Notes under the pieces: generated by a model
Databases searched by the model: none
What the model was told of the DNA's origin: nothing
The model's input: only the letters and a program-made list of their open reading frames with translations
Translations under genes and position numbers: made by a program
NCBI RefSeq assembly: GCF_026262505.1
Contig: NC_067207.1
Coordinates: 21,916,082-21,980,081, forward strand
DNA: 64,000 nucleotides
Direction of reading: 5' to 3'
Source of the DNA: Trichomonas vaginalis G3
Taxonomy: Eukaryota > Parabasalia > Trichomonadida > Trichomonadidae
Part shown: one piece after another, positions 27,601-38,800 of the stretch
Position numbering within the stretch: the stretch's first letter is position 1
How the letters are laid out: every line of letters begins with the position of its first letter

Positions 27601-29611
27601 AATAATCTTTTGTATCTAAATCAATTAAATGAACAATATCTTTCATTGTATCCTTTAATTTTTCTGTAACCTCAAACTTTGGAGGTGGCAATTTGAAAGA
27701 ACTTTCAGCGTTTCTTTGGATAGTATTGTTGTAATTACAAGCTCCTACAATTTTTCCTTGATCAATAATGTATCTTGTTATCTCAGAATCGAATATTTCT
27801 GCACCTAAACCAATCATAGCTCCAATGGTCGAATAAATTAAATGATGTTTATCAGATTGAAATTTTAATTTAATTTCACCGCAAATTTGATATGATGGTT
27901 TTTCCCTCATATTTTCGACGCATTTTGCAACTTCCCAATAGTATCCACAATTGAGAGCGACATATCCTGGACCAATAAAGTTATGCGATTCATCATATTG
28001 GGTTTGAATTGGTGGTTTAATTGGATTATCATTGATCGGCATGATGAATTGTGACATTTCATACAAGATTGATATCGAATTAAAGAAAGCTGAAAAATTT
28101 CTATCATTTTCGAAATCATGTGAAATCAATTTCATTCGTGTAGGTGATTGCTCAAGTTGAATTAAATGAATATTTATTATTGGATCCTCAAATTCACTGC
28201 AAATATTCTGAAATTCGTTCTTTTCAAATGTTTCTTTATTATAAAATGAGTCAATGTTCTGAACAAATGCTCTTGCAAGTGGAATGAAAATATTTTTAGT
28301 GCCTTTCTTCAGTGGTTTTGCATACAAATCTGCCAGCTTTGTAATGAAGCCAAATATCATTTCATAAGCATTTCGAATTTGTTGTTTAAATGCATGAACT
28401 TCTTTGATTCGTTCAATTTCGTAATAAGTGAAACCGAAGTCATAAAAATTCAAGATTTTATCAACGAAAAATTCTCTCTTTGACCTATCAATATTGCAAT
28501 TTGAATTCATCAGGATATCAAATTTAACATCAATTGCCTTCTTTATTTTTTCAAATTCCAGCTTATTTTTCCCAAATGTATCAACAAGTTTGGCCTGAAT
28601 CGAATTGATTTGTTTCATGAAAAGTGTTTTGAACTTTTCTTCAAAAGTTTTCAAAGTTGGATTTTGCTCGAAAGATTCAAATTCATCCTTGAAACCACAT
28701 GACCATAATAATGAAATAATTATTTTGACACATAATTGCTGTATATTAAAATTGAATTCTCTGTTTCTTAATTGTGATTTTATTGAAAATTTGGAGATGA
28801 TTGATGAAATATCATTCAGATTAAACTGTTTCGCTTTTGAATATTCAATTAATCTACGATGAAAATCATTCGGTCTTAACAGTCCCAAATTTAGTACTTC
28901 TTTATGCTCTTTTTCCTTTCCAGATTTTTCAAAAATTAGTTCAATTGATTGACTTAATTTTAAATATAAGTAAGGCAACAATAAAAGTTTGCCAACATCT
29001 TCATTAATAACATTCAATTCGCCATCTTTGTCTTGCTCTTGGGAAACAACACTCTCCAAGATATATTGGGAGTTCTCATTGTTTCCTGTGATTTGTATTT
29101 TGACTTTATTTCCATCAATTGCTGTTGTTTCTTGTTGTTTGGAGAGTTTTCTCTCATTGAACAGTGCAACCTGATTCTCTTTATCTTTTTCAAAGTGCTT
29201 TTGAGTTACATGAATTTTGATGAAAGGAGAATTAAACGAGGTCTCAATTGTGCTTTTCAAATTCTTAGGTGCAAAAATTGTTGTGTGGAGAGAAATTGAC
29301 GGTATATCTTCTATTTCTTCATTAAATGCATAATTCTTGAAATAATTCATAAGTGTTTTGAACTCATCGCTGACTAACATGATTTCATAAATCATATTAG
29401 TTTCTTGTGCAATTTCTTTTAAGTATTTAGAAATTGTGCATCCAAGAAATGGTCCGATTGGAATTATCATTAGAATTGAAAATAATTCTTTCAGTATTTC
29501 CAAACAATTTCTTTTTGCTGAATCTTCATTGCGATAAATTGATTTGATATATGAAAAGACAAAGTTAATGAAATGAGTGAACTCTTTGTCATACTTCCAA
29601 ATACCATCCAA
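24629..29611 (-). CDS. long open C-terminal piece of HECT copy 1
   Basis: About 1660 codons are open, from an internal leucine codon (TTG, where copy 2 reads KKLDGIWKYDKEF) to TAA. It holds the complete HECT domain in its last ~380 residues. The N-lobe signature GVDVGGLFRDSFYF corresponds to the D-x-G-G-L-x-R-x-x-F motif of HECT ligases. The active-site loop LPFAHTCFLQLDIMPY places the cysteine 31 residues from the end. An automatic annotation may list this piece as a gene of its own, but it has no ATG at its start and no promoter is apparent there. Relative to copy 2, residues around SDEIIYHADYTDEKG and the last 80 residues differ strongly. Confidence 0.7.
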   Translation of the reverse strand: MDGIWKYDKEFTHFINFVFSYIKSIYRNEDSAKRNCLEILKELFSILMIIPIGPFLGCTISKYLKEIAQETNMIYEIMLVSDEFKTLMNYFKNYAFNEEIEDIPSISLHTTIFAPKNLKSTIETSFNSPFIKIHVTQKHFEKDKENQVALFNERKLSKQQETTAIDGNKVKIQITGNNENSQYILESVVSQEQDKDGELNVINEDVGKLLLLPYLYLKLSQSIELIFEKSGKEKEHKEVLNLGLLRPNDFHRRLIEYSKAKQFNLNDISSIISKFSIKSQLRNREFNFNIQQLCVKIIISLLWSCGFKDEFESFEQNPTLKTFEEKFKTLFMKQINSIQAKLVDTFGKNKLEFEKIKKAIDVKFDILMNSNCNIDRSKREFFVDKILNFYDFGFTYYEIERIKEVHAFKQQIRNAYEMIFGFITKLADLYAKPLKKGTKNIFIPLARAFVQNIDSFYNKETFEKNEFQNICSEFEDPIINIHLIQLEQSPTRMKLISHDFENDRNFSAFFNSISILYEMSQFIMPINDNPIKPPIQTQYDESHNFIGPGYVALNCGYYWEVAKCVENMREKPSYQICGEIKLKFQSDKHHLIYSTIGAMIGLGAEIFDSEITRYIIDQGKIVGACNYNNTIQRNAESSFKLPPPKFEVTEKLKDTMKDIVHLIDLDTKDYYIAIQNCIILSFMTKVFENYPNKVELVDWSKTLKKLVSQTYQIQGIPNFSNSQFSFLIRQKLKRFTAIDKEVGIPNNDRFIPLTEYTSSNEEAIAGSPSTETFFVYTKQLENYEKIKFKLSKQTNTLKYIGFITDDWDTVFLSLFDMNIYSDKGFTKYTGSQSKVVLSIVDNYLLFGDVKVDSHALKKRWVFMITVCDNSPIRYKISKKLIRTAIKPASVSQMEPHNFDVQAIFPIICLGKQVDLRDHSNMIVSEILDGHRFRIEGTNNSSNAYVQYDVSAFQFNVHYTPFDTLMNNAELSYRIGNRTDILRDLLSTCKSYSQSILKGLYKYYAAKINSEMAIPRIAKLTETSSNSEVNDIKKLIKGFENKVLQEIEEGVRKIENDSSFAQCQDINELSSYKFGYFQIALFQAWDHCIFFNKTFIDGLKLFYKYKKSCLGFIPMILRAFEKEIPSNLSDAKMVLEFFNTPNFDSYFRDMDKMNIRDYFNRLVIFIFERKPDTIVKKQNHSELINECAKTYIPSLWELGQDSSNCERRMPLLLLYSDEGASFNKFVSTGSIYYPIEILLTNGKTEILPKGKCPNPYQCKGYRYHFGADGNQVLEDWRNYKLKDFRELYNLLLVQYILKNKIAESQIGDYPAIVLYFVNIGLSNIKELPDDLFDYQGQDAQKLYDYVKRTISGDNRNCIFLKIEIKYTIARGENINSPNFKTIFGYLMDSGFPQRLYSDEIIYHADYTDEKGVDVGGLFRDSFYFIVEELMNLNLKYFTNKPISLLCESDCLVPSITLSPRQAETIGALISSAIATQNCHRKWKIPLFIWNSFVTDAKFSALVDCNDGDYFNELEKVVTNMRNGFWKVLPLQEVSNLSGRFLKGLACGKEGALDYNSFINLFDERTKSLSIWNTFKQAISNFTSEQFCKLLQFITGIDTPSMKSGYFLKLCEVPTNLKNEEEYLLPFAHTCFLQLDIMPYKSADLLRQKLIVCINNYSTMTG

Positions 29612-29632
29612 TTTTTCACTAATGCATATAGG

Positions 29633-30289
29633 TCAATAATTCTGTTCTGAATAAACACCAATGTTGTAAGTATTATCATAAGAATCCAAGTCATTAATAT
29701 CAAAAGGCAAGAAAATACTTTGTTCAAGTTTGAAGAGAATAAACTTGGGTGTTGATTCGAGTTTAAGAAATCGTTCGTTAATTAAATCGACTAATTTTGG
29801 CCAATATATGCCAAATTTAATTGCTTTGATTATGATTTCAAATGTGTCCTGAACAGGTTTTGTTGGAGCCATGCTATCAAATAGTTTAATGATCTCTTCT
29901 TTTTCATTTTCTTTGATATTCTGCTTTTTGTAGAAAATCTGTCTTAAATTCAAAACGATAAATCTTGCCAAGAAGATGTCGACAAATTCCTTTAAATTGG
30001 GAGGGATATCGCTAGATTCCAGTTTCCTAAGAATTGAAACCGCATATTCAACGTGCTGAATAGGATTCAATACATAAGTATTTTCGATATTTCCTCTAAC
30101 AATTATATTGATAAATGTCTTTGTTATATCTGCCATTATATCATCTGCAATCATTGAAATTGCTTGATATGATTCATTTGAATACGATGGACGGATTAAT
30201 GTAACATAATTGTCTAATGTTTCAATCTTTCTTCGATCAACATACAAAGTGTTTTCGTTGTCAAAAGTGACACAATAAATTGATTGCAA
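29633..30289 (-). pseudogene. middle piece of HECT copy 1
   Basis: About 218 codons between the two frameshifted spots match copy 2 closely (VDRRKIETLDNYVTLIRPSY, IQHVEYAVSILRKLESSDI). It has no independent start signal and is part of the broken gene. Confidence 0.75.
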
Positions 30290-31475
30290 CTAAAGTTTTC
30301 ATATGAAACAAATAGAACTGAGGACTTTGATCGATTATTTTCTTATCTATTAAGTTGTAAATAACAATTTTGTGATCATTTGTGTACAAATGCAATTCAT
30401 TATAAATGATATGACAACAAAATTCAGAATTAAGGAGTCTTATTCCTGTTCCAACTAATGTGTATTCACATTCACCCAATTTCTTCATTTTGTCATCTTT
30501 GTATTGAATAATGCAAACTTCTGAATCTTTAATTCCGATTAAAGTTAAGCATCCATTTATAATAGCAGCATTAATGATATTAAAAGGATAAATGCTACTT
30601 ACATCTACAGTTCCTTCGTTTGTGATGATTTTTTGAGATTTGATATCAATCGTGTATCTTTGTTCACTATTTTGGAAAACAATATAGGATCCATTCAATG
30701 AATTAATGCAAATTGCCTTATTCGCTGCATTTCTGATGAGATTTCCGATATCTTCACTTTTATTCCATTTTTCGATTGGATGATTCTCTATTTTTTGTAA
30801 ACTACAAACAACATCATTAATGCATTTTGTGAGTTCACCTTCTTCATTCATAATATCCTTTGTAATAATTTCACTCAATTCACAAATTTTAAACGACTTT
30901 CTAGCATCAATGAGATTACTTATTATAGAAAGCTTTGATAAAGGATAAGAGCTTGGAGATAAACCAAGTTTGACAAGATAATGATATTCATTTTCATTAA
31001 TCTGTTTGAAATATTTTTCTAATAATCTGAATAAGTATTTTGGATTAACATTCTTAATAGTTATATAATCACCTTCGAATTTAAGAGAAATATTATCCAT
31101 ATAAAGATTTTCTTGACCAGCAATAGGATCTGTTTCAAATCTAACATTTGTTTCTATAATTTTGTCATACTTGTCTTTCAAGTCTTGTATTAAATTATCA
31201 TACATTTGAGAGATTGATGGATAATATTCTTCAATTGATTTTGATTTCGCCTTAATAATGTTTATTAATTGTTTTTGATGTGACTCTGGATTTTTAATCA
31301 GGTCAGCATATTCTTTTGGATAAGTTTTTACCTCTCCATTAAATGGAGAAGGTCTAAAAAATTTATCCATTGAAAAATGTTGGCATATATTATTTTCAAA
31401 GAAAAGTCGTCGATATGATCCCTTATAAAATAGAAACTTTGTTATGAAAAGAATTTGCCGTAGCTGGAAAATCAT
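30261..31475 (-). CDS. N-terminal piece of HECT copy 1
   Basis: This frame covers the N-terminus of copy 1, here best started at 31370 (MDKFFRPSP), because copy 2 has a stop upstream of the same ATG. An in-frame ATG at 31475 would add 35 residues without counterpart in copy 2. About 360 residues match copy 2 at high identity and contain no recognisable named domain, and then the frame is lost. If translated it would give only the non-catalytic N-terminus. Confidence 0.6.
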   Translation of the reverse strand: MIFQLRQILFITKFLFYKGSYRRLFFENNICQHFSMDKFFRPSPFNGEVKTYPKEYADLIKNPESHQKQLINIIKAKSKSIEEYYPSISQMYDNLIQDLKDKYDKIIETNVRFETDPIAGQENLYMDNISLKFEGDYITIKNVNPKYLFRLLEKYFKQINENEYHYLVKLGLSPSSYPLSKLSIISNLIDARKSFKICELSEIITKDIMNEEGELTKCINDVVCSLQKIENHPIEKWNKSEDIGNLIRNAANKAICINSLNGSYIVFQNSEQRYTIDIKSQKIITNEGTVDVSSIYPFNIINAAIINGCLTLIGIKDSEVCIIQYKDDKMKKLGECEYTLVGTGIRLLNSEFCCHIIYNELHLYTNDHKIVIYNLIDKKIIDQSPQFYLFHMKTLVAINLLCHF

Positions 31476-31984
31476 AAAATATTTAAATAATAAAACATTG
31501 ATATTGGAGTTTATTACAAATAATTTGTAAGTGTTATAAAAACTATCGAAAGAACTCTAAATATATCAATATATGAAGATGATGATGTTAAAGCACATAT
31601 ATCTCAAACTTTGTATGTGTGATTTCGAATTTCGTTTGAAATCATTCATAAATTTGGAAAATTTTTGTCTAAAATACATGATTTTATAGATGAATATGAT
31701 ATGATATTTCAATTATTAATCTATAATTTCACCGAAGTTTGATGTGAAGAATATAAACGATTTTTATCGATTTTTATACAAATCGAAATTTGTTCATATC
31801 TGTTTTATATTTCATATCATGAACATTTATCTAAAATTTTTGTCTAAGACGATATGAATTGTATCGAAAATGATCCGAATTTATGAAGTGGGAGAAAAAA
31901 AATTCTTAAATTTACCGATTTATTTCTGAGCTCTATCAACGATTTTTTATATGCGAGCGATTGCTCGGTGGATTTTGCTCCACT
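31476..31984. other. divergent intergenic spacer, ~500 bp
   Basis: This spacer lies between the 5' end of HECT copy 1 (minus) and the lysine-rich gene (plus). It includes a short direct repeat, AAATTTTTGTCTAA, near 31663 and 31837. No open frame is present. Homology to the region upstream of HECT copy 2 fades about 50 bp above the ATG, so the duplication did not carry the full promoter or it has since diverged. Confidence 0.5.
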
Positions 31985-31996
31985 TCACATTCATTC
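31985..31996 (+). promoter_or_regulatory. initiator-like box of the lysine-rich gene
   Basis: TCACATTCATTC lies directly before the ATG at 31997 and fits the trichomonad initiator (TCA-Y-W...). The implied leader is about 10 nt. This supports the ATG at 31997 over the longer open frame upstream. Confidence 0.5.
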
Positions 31997-32542
31997 ATGT
32001 CTCAGACAGCTCCTGAACAAATCAAGTTACCAGATGCTCAAGGATACCCACAAGTAGACTGGAAACTCTTCTTGCCTGTTGAAGGTGAGACTCAAGATCA
32101 GAGAAAGGCAAGACTCCAACATGCAGTCGAAGAGAAGAACAAAGTTTTCAAACAACGCGAAGAATTCATCAACAATCTCCCAGAAGAAGAACGTCTTAAG
32201 TACAGGGAGAACAAGCTGAAGAAGCTTGAAGAAAAGCTTCGTCGTAAAGAGGAGAAACTCCGCAGGAAACAAGATAAGAGAAGCAAACAAGATAAGAAAG
32301 ATAAGAAAGATAAGAAAGATAGAGATTACGATGACAAGAAAGACAAGAAGTCTCATTGCAAATGCGGATCTGATCAAGAGGTTGAGATTTCTATTGATGA
32401 GTTTGTCCAGTTCAAAAAGTGGGAAAACTCTTTCAAGAAGAAACGCGTCAATGCGATGAAGTACAACGCTTTCTGCGAATGGCGTAAAGAAAATGGACAA
32501 GTTCCACAAGAAAAACAAGAGAATCCACAGAATCAACAGTAA
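31997..32542 (+). CDS. small lysine/glutamate-rich coiled-coil protein
   Basis: A 181-residue protein starts at MSQTAPEQ (ATG 31997), chosen because of the initiator box just upstream. Residues ~30-75 form a charged helix, followed by a strongly basic Lys/Arg/Asp block of degenerate KKDKKD units and a short HCKCGSD cysteine patch. Residues ~125-165 (EFVQFKKWENSFKKKRVNAM) are again helical. The tail is Gln/Pro/Asn-rich. I do not recognise a family. The basic composition could suit nucleic-acid or ribosome binding, but that is a guess. The gene sits between the two HECT copies on the opposite strand. Codon use is less AT-biased than the HECT genes. Confidence 0.78.
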   Translation: MSQTAPEQIKLPDAQGYPQVDWKLFLPVEGETQDQRKARLQHAVEEKNKVFKQREEFINNLPEEERLKYRENKLKKLEEKLRRKEEKLRRKQDKRSKQDKKDKKDKKDRDYDDKKDKKSHCKCGSDQEVEISIDEFVQFKKWENSFKKKRVNAMKYNAFCEWRKENGQVPQEKQENPQNQQ

Positions 32543-32870
32543 ATTTACTTTAAAAGCATATTTTTTTATTAATTTCATTTTTTTTAATCTTAACTGCATA
32601 TTGAAGAGCAGTCATTCCATAAAGATATTTTAATTTAATTTTAATACATGAAATAAGAATTCAAATCAGTGCTGATAATTCTAGCATCAAGTTCGAGTAT
32701 ACTTCATTTGTATTATATTCATTCATAGATGTGTAATTTAATATACATCTAAAAATAAAAATAAAGATTGTAATTTGATTTTTGCATAATAATTTCTAAT
32801 ATTTATAAATTATATATTTATTTATTCATGAAAATGCAATTTTGATATATATACAATTTTATTACAAACA
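32543..32870. other. intergenic spacer, 328 bp
   Basis: Very AT-rich spacer between convergent genes. No feature seen except a TAAA at the stop of the lysine-rich gene. Confidence 0.5.
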
Positions 32871-35800
32871 TTAATCTTCAAAAATAGAGGAATAAGTAAT
32901 GCATATTATTAACTTTTCTCTGAGAAGATTGATATCCCTATATGGCATAATGCTAAGTCTATTAAAGCATATATGAGCACAAGGAAGATTATATTTACTC
33001 TCATCATATTCATCTGTTTCTATCAAATCAAGTTCTATTATTGGACTATTATTTATAGGTAGAGTACAATTTCCGGTGATGAATTCTAACAATTTAGAAA
33101 ATTGTTCTGAAGTGAAGTTTGAAATTGCTGCTGTAAAAGTATTCCATATTGGAAGGATTTTTGAGTCTAAATTGAATAAATTAATGAAAGAATTATAGTC
33201 TAATGCTCCTTCTTTTCCACAAGCCAGTCCTTTCAAGAATCTTCCTGATAAATTGCTAACTTCTTGCAAAGGAAGAACTTTCCAAAATCCATTTCTCATA
33301 TTGGTTACAACATTTTCTAATTTATTGAAATAGTCATCATCACTACAATCAACAAGAGCTGAAAGTTTTGCATCTGTGACAAAACTGTTCCAAATAAATA
33401 ATGGAATTTTCCATTTTTTATGACAATTTTGAGTTGCAATTGCACTTGAAATCAATGCTCCTATTGTTTCAGCCTGCCTTGGACTTAAGGTTATTGATGG
33501 AACCAAGCATTCTGATTCGCATAATAATGAATTATGTTTAATGCTGAAATAACCTAACTTCAGATTCATAAGTTCTTCAACCATATGACAAAATGAATCT
33601 TTAAATAAGCCACTGGCATCAATACTAAATTCACCTATATACTTCACCTTAAAAATCCTGCTCATCGAATATAATTTAGTAGGGAATTTCGATTTTACAA
33701 GATATTCAAAGATCTTGTTCAAATAAGGAGAATTAGGACTTTCTCCACGAGCAATTGTATGCTCCATATCAATTTCAAGATAGGGTTCTTCACTTCTATG
33801 ATTAGCAATTGTGCGTTTAACATAATCATAAAGTTTTTGTGCGTCTTGTCCTTGATAATCAAAGAGATCATCTGGCAATTCTTTGATGTTTGATAAACCA
33901 ATGTTGACGAAATATAATACAATTGCTGGATAATCTCCAATTTGGGATTCTGCAATTTTGTTCTTCAAAATATATTGAACAAGTAATAAATTGTACAATT
34001 CTCTGAAATCTTTAAGTTTATAATTTCTCCAATCTTCCAAAACTTGATTTCCATCTGCTCCAAAATGATATCGATATCCTTTGCACTGATATGGATTTGG
34101 ACATTTCCCCTTTGGTAGAATCTCCGTTTTGCCATTTGTCAATAAAATTTCAATAGGATAGTAGATACTTCCTGTTGAAACAAACTTATTAAATGAAGCT
34201 CCTTCATCTGAATAAAGTAGTAACAATGGCATCCTTCGTTCACAATTTGAAGAATCTTGTCCAAGTTCCCAAAGACTTGGAATATATGTTTTAGCACATT
34301 CATTGATCAATACCGAATGATTTTGTTTCTTTACAATAGTATCAGGCTCTCTTTCAAATATAAAAGTTAGTAATCGGTTAAAATAATCTCTGATATTCAT
34401 CTTATCCATATCTCTGAAATATGAATCGAAATTTGGTGTATTAAAGAATTCCAATACCATTTTTGCGTCAGAAAGATTTGATGGAATCTCTTTTTCAAAT
34501 GCTCTCAATATCATTGGAATGAATCCAAGGCAACTCTTCTTATATTTGTAGAAAAGTTTAAGACCATCAATGAATGTTTTATTGAAGAAAATACAATGAT
34601 CCCAAGCCTGGAAAAGAGCAATTTGGAAATATCCGAATTTGTAACTGGACAATTCATTGATATCTTGGCATTGTGCAAAACTAGAATCATTTTCAATCTT
34701 TCGAACGCCTTCTTCGATTTCTTGAAGTACTTTATTCTCAAATCCTTTAATCAATTTCTTAATATCATTAACTTCAGAATTTGAAGATGTTTCAGTTAAC
34801 TTTGCAATTCTAGGAATTGCCATTTCAGAATTAATCTTTGCAGCATAATACTTGTACAATCCTTTTAATATTGATTGAGAATAACTCTTACATGTTGATA
34901 AAAGATCACGTAATATATCAGTTCTGTTACCAATTCGATAACTCAATTCAGCATTATTCATCAATGTATCAAATGGTGTGTAATGAACATTAAATTGAAA
35001 CGCAGATACATCGTATTGTACATAAGCATTGGAAGAATTATTTGTTCCCTCAATTCTAAATCTATGTCCATCAAGGATTTCAGAAACAATCATGTTGCTG
35101 TGATCACGAAGATCGACTTGCTTTCCCAAACATATGATTGGGAAAATTGCTTGGACATCAAAATTATGAGGCTCCATCTGAGAAACACTTGCAGGTTTTA
35201 TTGCTGTGCGGATTAACTTCTTAGAGATTTTATATTTAATTGGTGAATTATCACAAACTGTTATCATGAAAACCCATCTCTTTTTTAATGCATGACTGTC
35301 GACTTTTACATCGCCAAAGAGAAGATAATTATCAACAATTGACAAAACAACTTTTGACTGACTTCCGGTATATTTTGTGAATCCTTTATCACTGTAGATG
35401 TTCATATCGAACAAACTTAAGAAAACAGTGTCCCAATCATCCGTTATGAAGCCAATATACTTCAAAGTATTGGTTTGCTTTGAAAGTTTGAATTTAATTT
35501 TTTCGTAATTCTCAAGCTGTTTTGTGTAAACAAAGAAAGTTTCAGTGGATGGACTTCCTGCGATTGCTTCTTCATTACTGCTAGTATATTCCGTTAATGG
35601 AATGAATCTATCATTGTTCGGAATTCCTACCTCTTTATCAATAGCTGTAAATCTCTTCAATTTCTGTCTTATTAAGAAAGAAAATTGCGAATTTGAGAAG
35701 TTCGGGATTCCTTGAATTTGATATGTTTGTGAAACCAATTTTTTCAATGTCTTTGACCAATCAACTAGCTCAACTTTATTTGGATAATTCTCAAATACTT

Positions 35801-38800
35801 TTGTCATAAAAGACAAAATAATACAGTTTTGGATCGCAATATAATAATCTTTTGTATCTAAATCAATTAAATGAACAATATCTTTCATTGTATCCTTTAA
35901 TTTTTCTGTAACCTCAAACTTTGGAGGTGGCAATTTGAAAGAACTTTCAGCGTTTCTTTGGATAGTATTGTTGTAATTACAAGCTCCTACAATTTTTCCT
36001 TGATCAACAATGTATCTTGTTATCTCAGAATCGAATATTTCTGCACCTAAACAAATCATAGCTCCAATGGTTGAATGAGATAAATGACGATCATTAAATT
36101 TAATTTCGTCACAAATTTGATGCGATGGTTTTTCCCTCAGATTTTCGACACATTTTGCAACTTTCCAAGAGTATTCGCAATTAAAAACGGCATTTCCTAG
36201 ATCAATAATATCATTAGATTCATTGTATTGTGTCGGAATTTGTAGCTTCACTGGATTATCATTGATCGGCATAATGAATTGTGACATTTCATATAAGATT
36301 AATATAGAATTAAAGAAAGCTGAAAAATTGTTATCATCTTTGAAATAATGTGAAATCAATTTCATTCGTGTAGGTGATTTCTCAAGTAGAATCAAATGAA
36401 TATTTATTATTGGATCCTGGAACTTAAAGCAAATATTCTGAAATTCGTTCTTTTCAAATGTTGTATTGTTATAAAATGAGTCAATATTCTGAACAAATGC
36501 TCTTACAAGTGGAATGAAAATATTTATCTGAGGGTCTTCATACAAATTTGCTAGCTTTGTAATGAAGCCAACTATCATTTCATAAGCATTACGAATTTGT
36601 TGTTTAAATGCATGAACTTCTTTGATTCGTTCAATTTCGTAACAAGTGAAACCGAAATCATAAAAAATCAAGATTTTTTGAATCAAAAATTCTCTTTTTG
36701 ACATATTAATGTTGCAATTAGAATTCATCAGGATATCAAATTTAACATCAATTGCCTTCTTTATTTTTTCAAATTCCAGCTTATTTTTCCCAAATGTATC
36801 AACAAGTTTGGCCTGAATCGAATTGATTTGTTTCATGAAGAGTGTTTTGAACTTTTCTTCAAAAGTTTTCAAAGTTGGATTTTGCTCGAAAGATTCAAAT
36901 TCATCCTTGAAACCACATGACCATAATAATGAAATAATTATTTTGACACATGATTGTTGAATATTAAAATTGAATTCTCTGTTTCTTAATAGTGATTTTA
37001 TTGAAAATTTGGAGATGATTGATGGAATATCATTCAGATTAAACTGTTTCGCTTTTGAATATTCAATTAATCTACGATGAAAATCATTCGGTCTTAACAG
37101 TCCCAAATTTAATACTTCTTTATGTTCTTTCTCCTTTTCAAATTCTTCAAAAATTGGTTCAATTGATTGACTTATTTTTAAATATAAGTAAGGCAATAAT
37201 AACAGTTTTCCAACATCTTCATTAATAACATTCAATTCGCCATCTTTGCCTTGCTCTTGGGAAACAACACTCTCCAAGATATATTGGGAGTTTTCATTGT
37301 TTCCCGTAATTTGGATTTTGACTTTATTTCCATCAATTGCTGTTGTTTCTTGTTGCTGGGAAAGTTTTCTCTCATTGAACAATGTAACCTGATTCTCTTT
37401 ATCTTTTTCAAAGTGCTTTTGAGTTACACTAATTTTGATGAAAGGAGAATTAAAAGATGTTTCAATTGTGCTTTTCAAATTCTTAGGTGCAAAAATTGTT
37501 GTGTGGAGAGAAATTGACGGTATATCTTCTATTTCATCATTAAATGCATAATTCTTGAAATATTTCATGAGTGTTTTAAAGTCATCGCTGACTAACATGA
37601 TTTCATAAATCATATTAGTTTCTTGTGCAATTTCTTTTAAGTATTTAGAAATTGTGCATCCAAGAAATGGTCCGATTGGAATTATCATTAGAATTGAAAA
37701 TAACTCTTTCAGTATTTCCAAACAATTTCTTTTTGCTGAATCTTCATTGCGATAAATTGATTTGATATAAGTAAAGACAAAGTTAATGAAATGAGTGAAC
37801 TCTTTGTCATACTTCCAAATACCATCCAATTTCTTCACTAATGCATATAGGTCAATAATTCTGTTCTGAATAAAACCAATGTTGTAAGTATTATCATCAA
37901 AAGAATCCAAGTCATTAATATCAAAAGGCAAGAAAATACTTTGTTCAAGTTTGAAGAGAATAAACTTGGGTGTTGATTCGAGTTTAAGAAATCGTTCGTT
38001 AATTAAATCGACTAATTTTGGCCAATATATGCCAAATTTAATTGCTTTGATTATGATTTCAAATGTGTCCTGAACAGGTTTTGTTGGAGCCATGCTATCA
38101 AATAGTTTAATGATCTCTTCTTTTTCATTTTCTTTGATATTCTGCTTTTTGTAGAAAATCTGTCTTAAATTCAAAACGATAAATCTTGCCAAGAAGATGT
38201 CGACAAATTCCTTTAAATTGGGAGGGATATCGCTAGATTCCAGTTTCCTAAGAATTGAAACCGCATATTCAACGTGCTGAATAGGATTTAATACATAAGT
38301 ATTTTCGATATTTCCTCTAACAATTATATTGATAAATGTCTTTGTTATATCTGCCATTATATCATCTGCAATCATTGAAATTGCTTGATATGATTCATTT
38401 GCATACGATGGACGGATTAATGTAACATAATTGTCTAATGTTTCAATCTTTCTTCGATCAACATACAAAGTGTTTTCGTTGTCAAAAGTGACACAATAAA
38501 TTTGATTGCAACTAAAGTTTTCATATGAAAACAAATAGAACTGAGGACTTTGATCGATTATTTTCTTATCTATTAAGTTGTAAATAACAATTTTGTGATC
38601 ATTTGTGTACAAATGCAATTCATTATAAATGATATGACAACAAAATTCAGAATTAAGGAGTTTTATTCCTGTTCCAACTAATGTGTATTCACATTCACCC
38701 AATTTCTTCATTTTGTCATCTTTGTATTGAATAATGCAAACTTCTGAATCTTTAATTCCGATTAAAGTTAAGCATCCATTTATAATAGCAGCATTAATGA

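Larger units (their letters stand above)
24629..31370 (-). pseudogene. HECT E3 ubiquitin ligase, tandem copy 1, broken
   Basis: This is a second, nearly full-length copy of the HECT gene at 32871-39593, beginning at the equivalent ATG (MDKFFRPSP, 31370). Aligned by eye with copy 2, it carries several small indels in two spots. Near 30285-30310 two single bases are missing, in AATAAATTGATT and ATGAAACAAA. Near 29615-29685 there are one missing base, one extra base and a three-base loss. The frame therefore falls into three pieces: 31370-30261, 30289-29633 and 29611-24629. Central and N-terminal parts are almost identical to copy 2, while the HECT end is clearly divergent. The HECT catalytic cysteine (AHTCF) is still present in the last piece. 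The gene is probably dead or makes only fragments. Sequencing error in homopolymers is an alternative. Confidence 0.82.

Noticed and set aside
32027-32599. 190-codon minus-strand frame opposite the lysine-rich gene
   Set aside because: A hydrophobic antisense shadow (Phe/Leu-rich) of the Lys/Glu-rich gene, whose initiator box and start support the plus strand.
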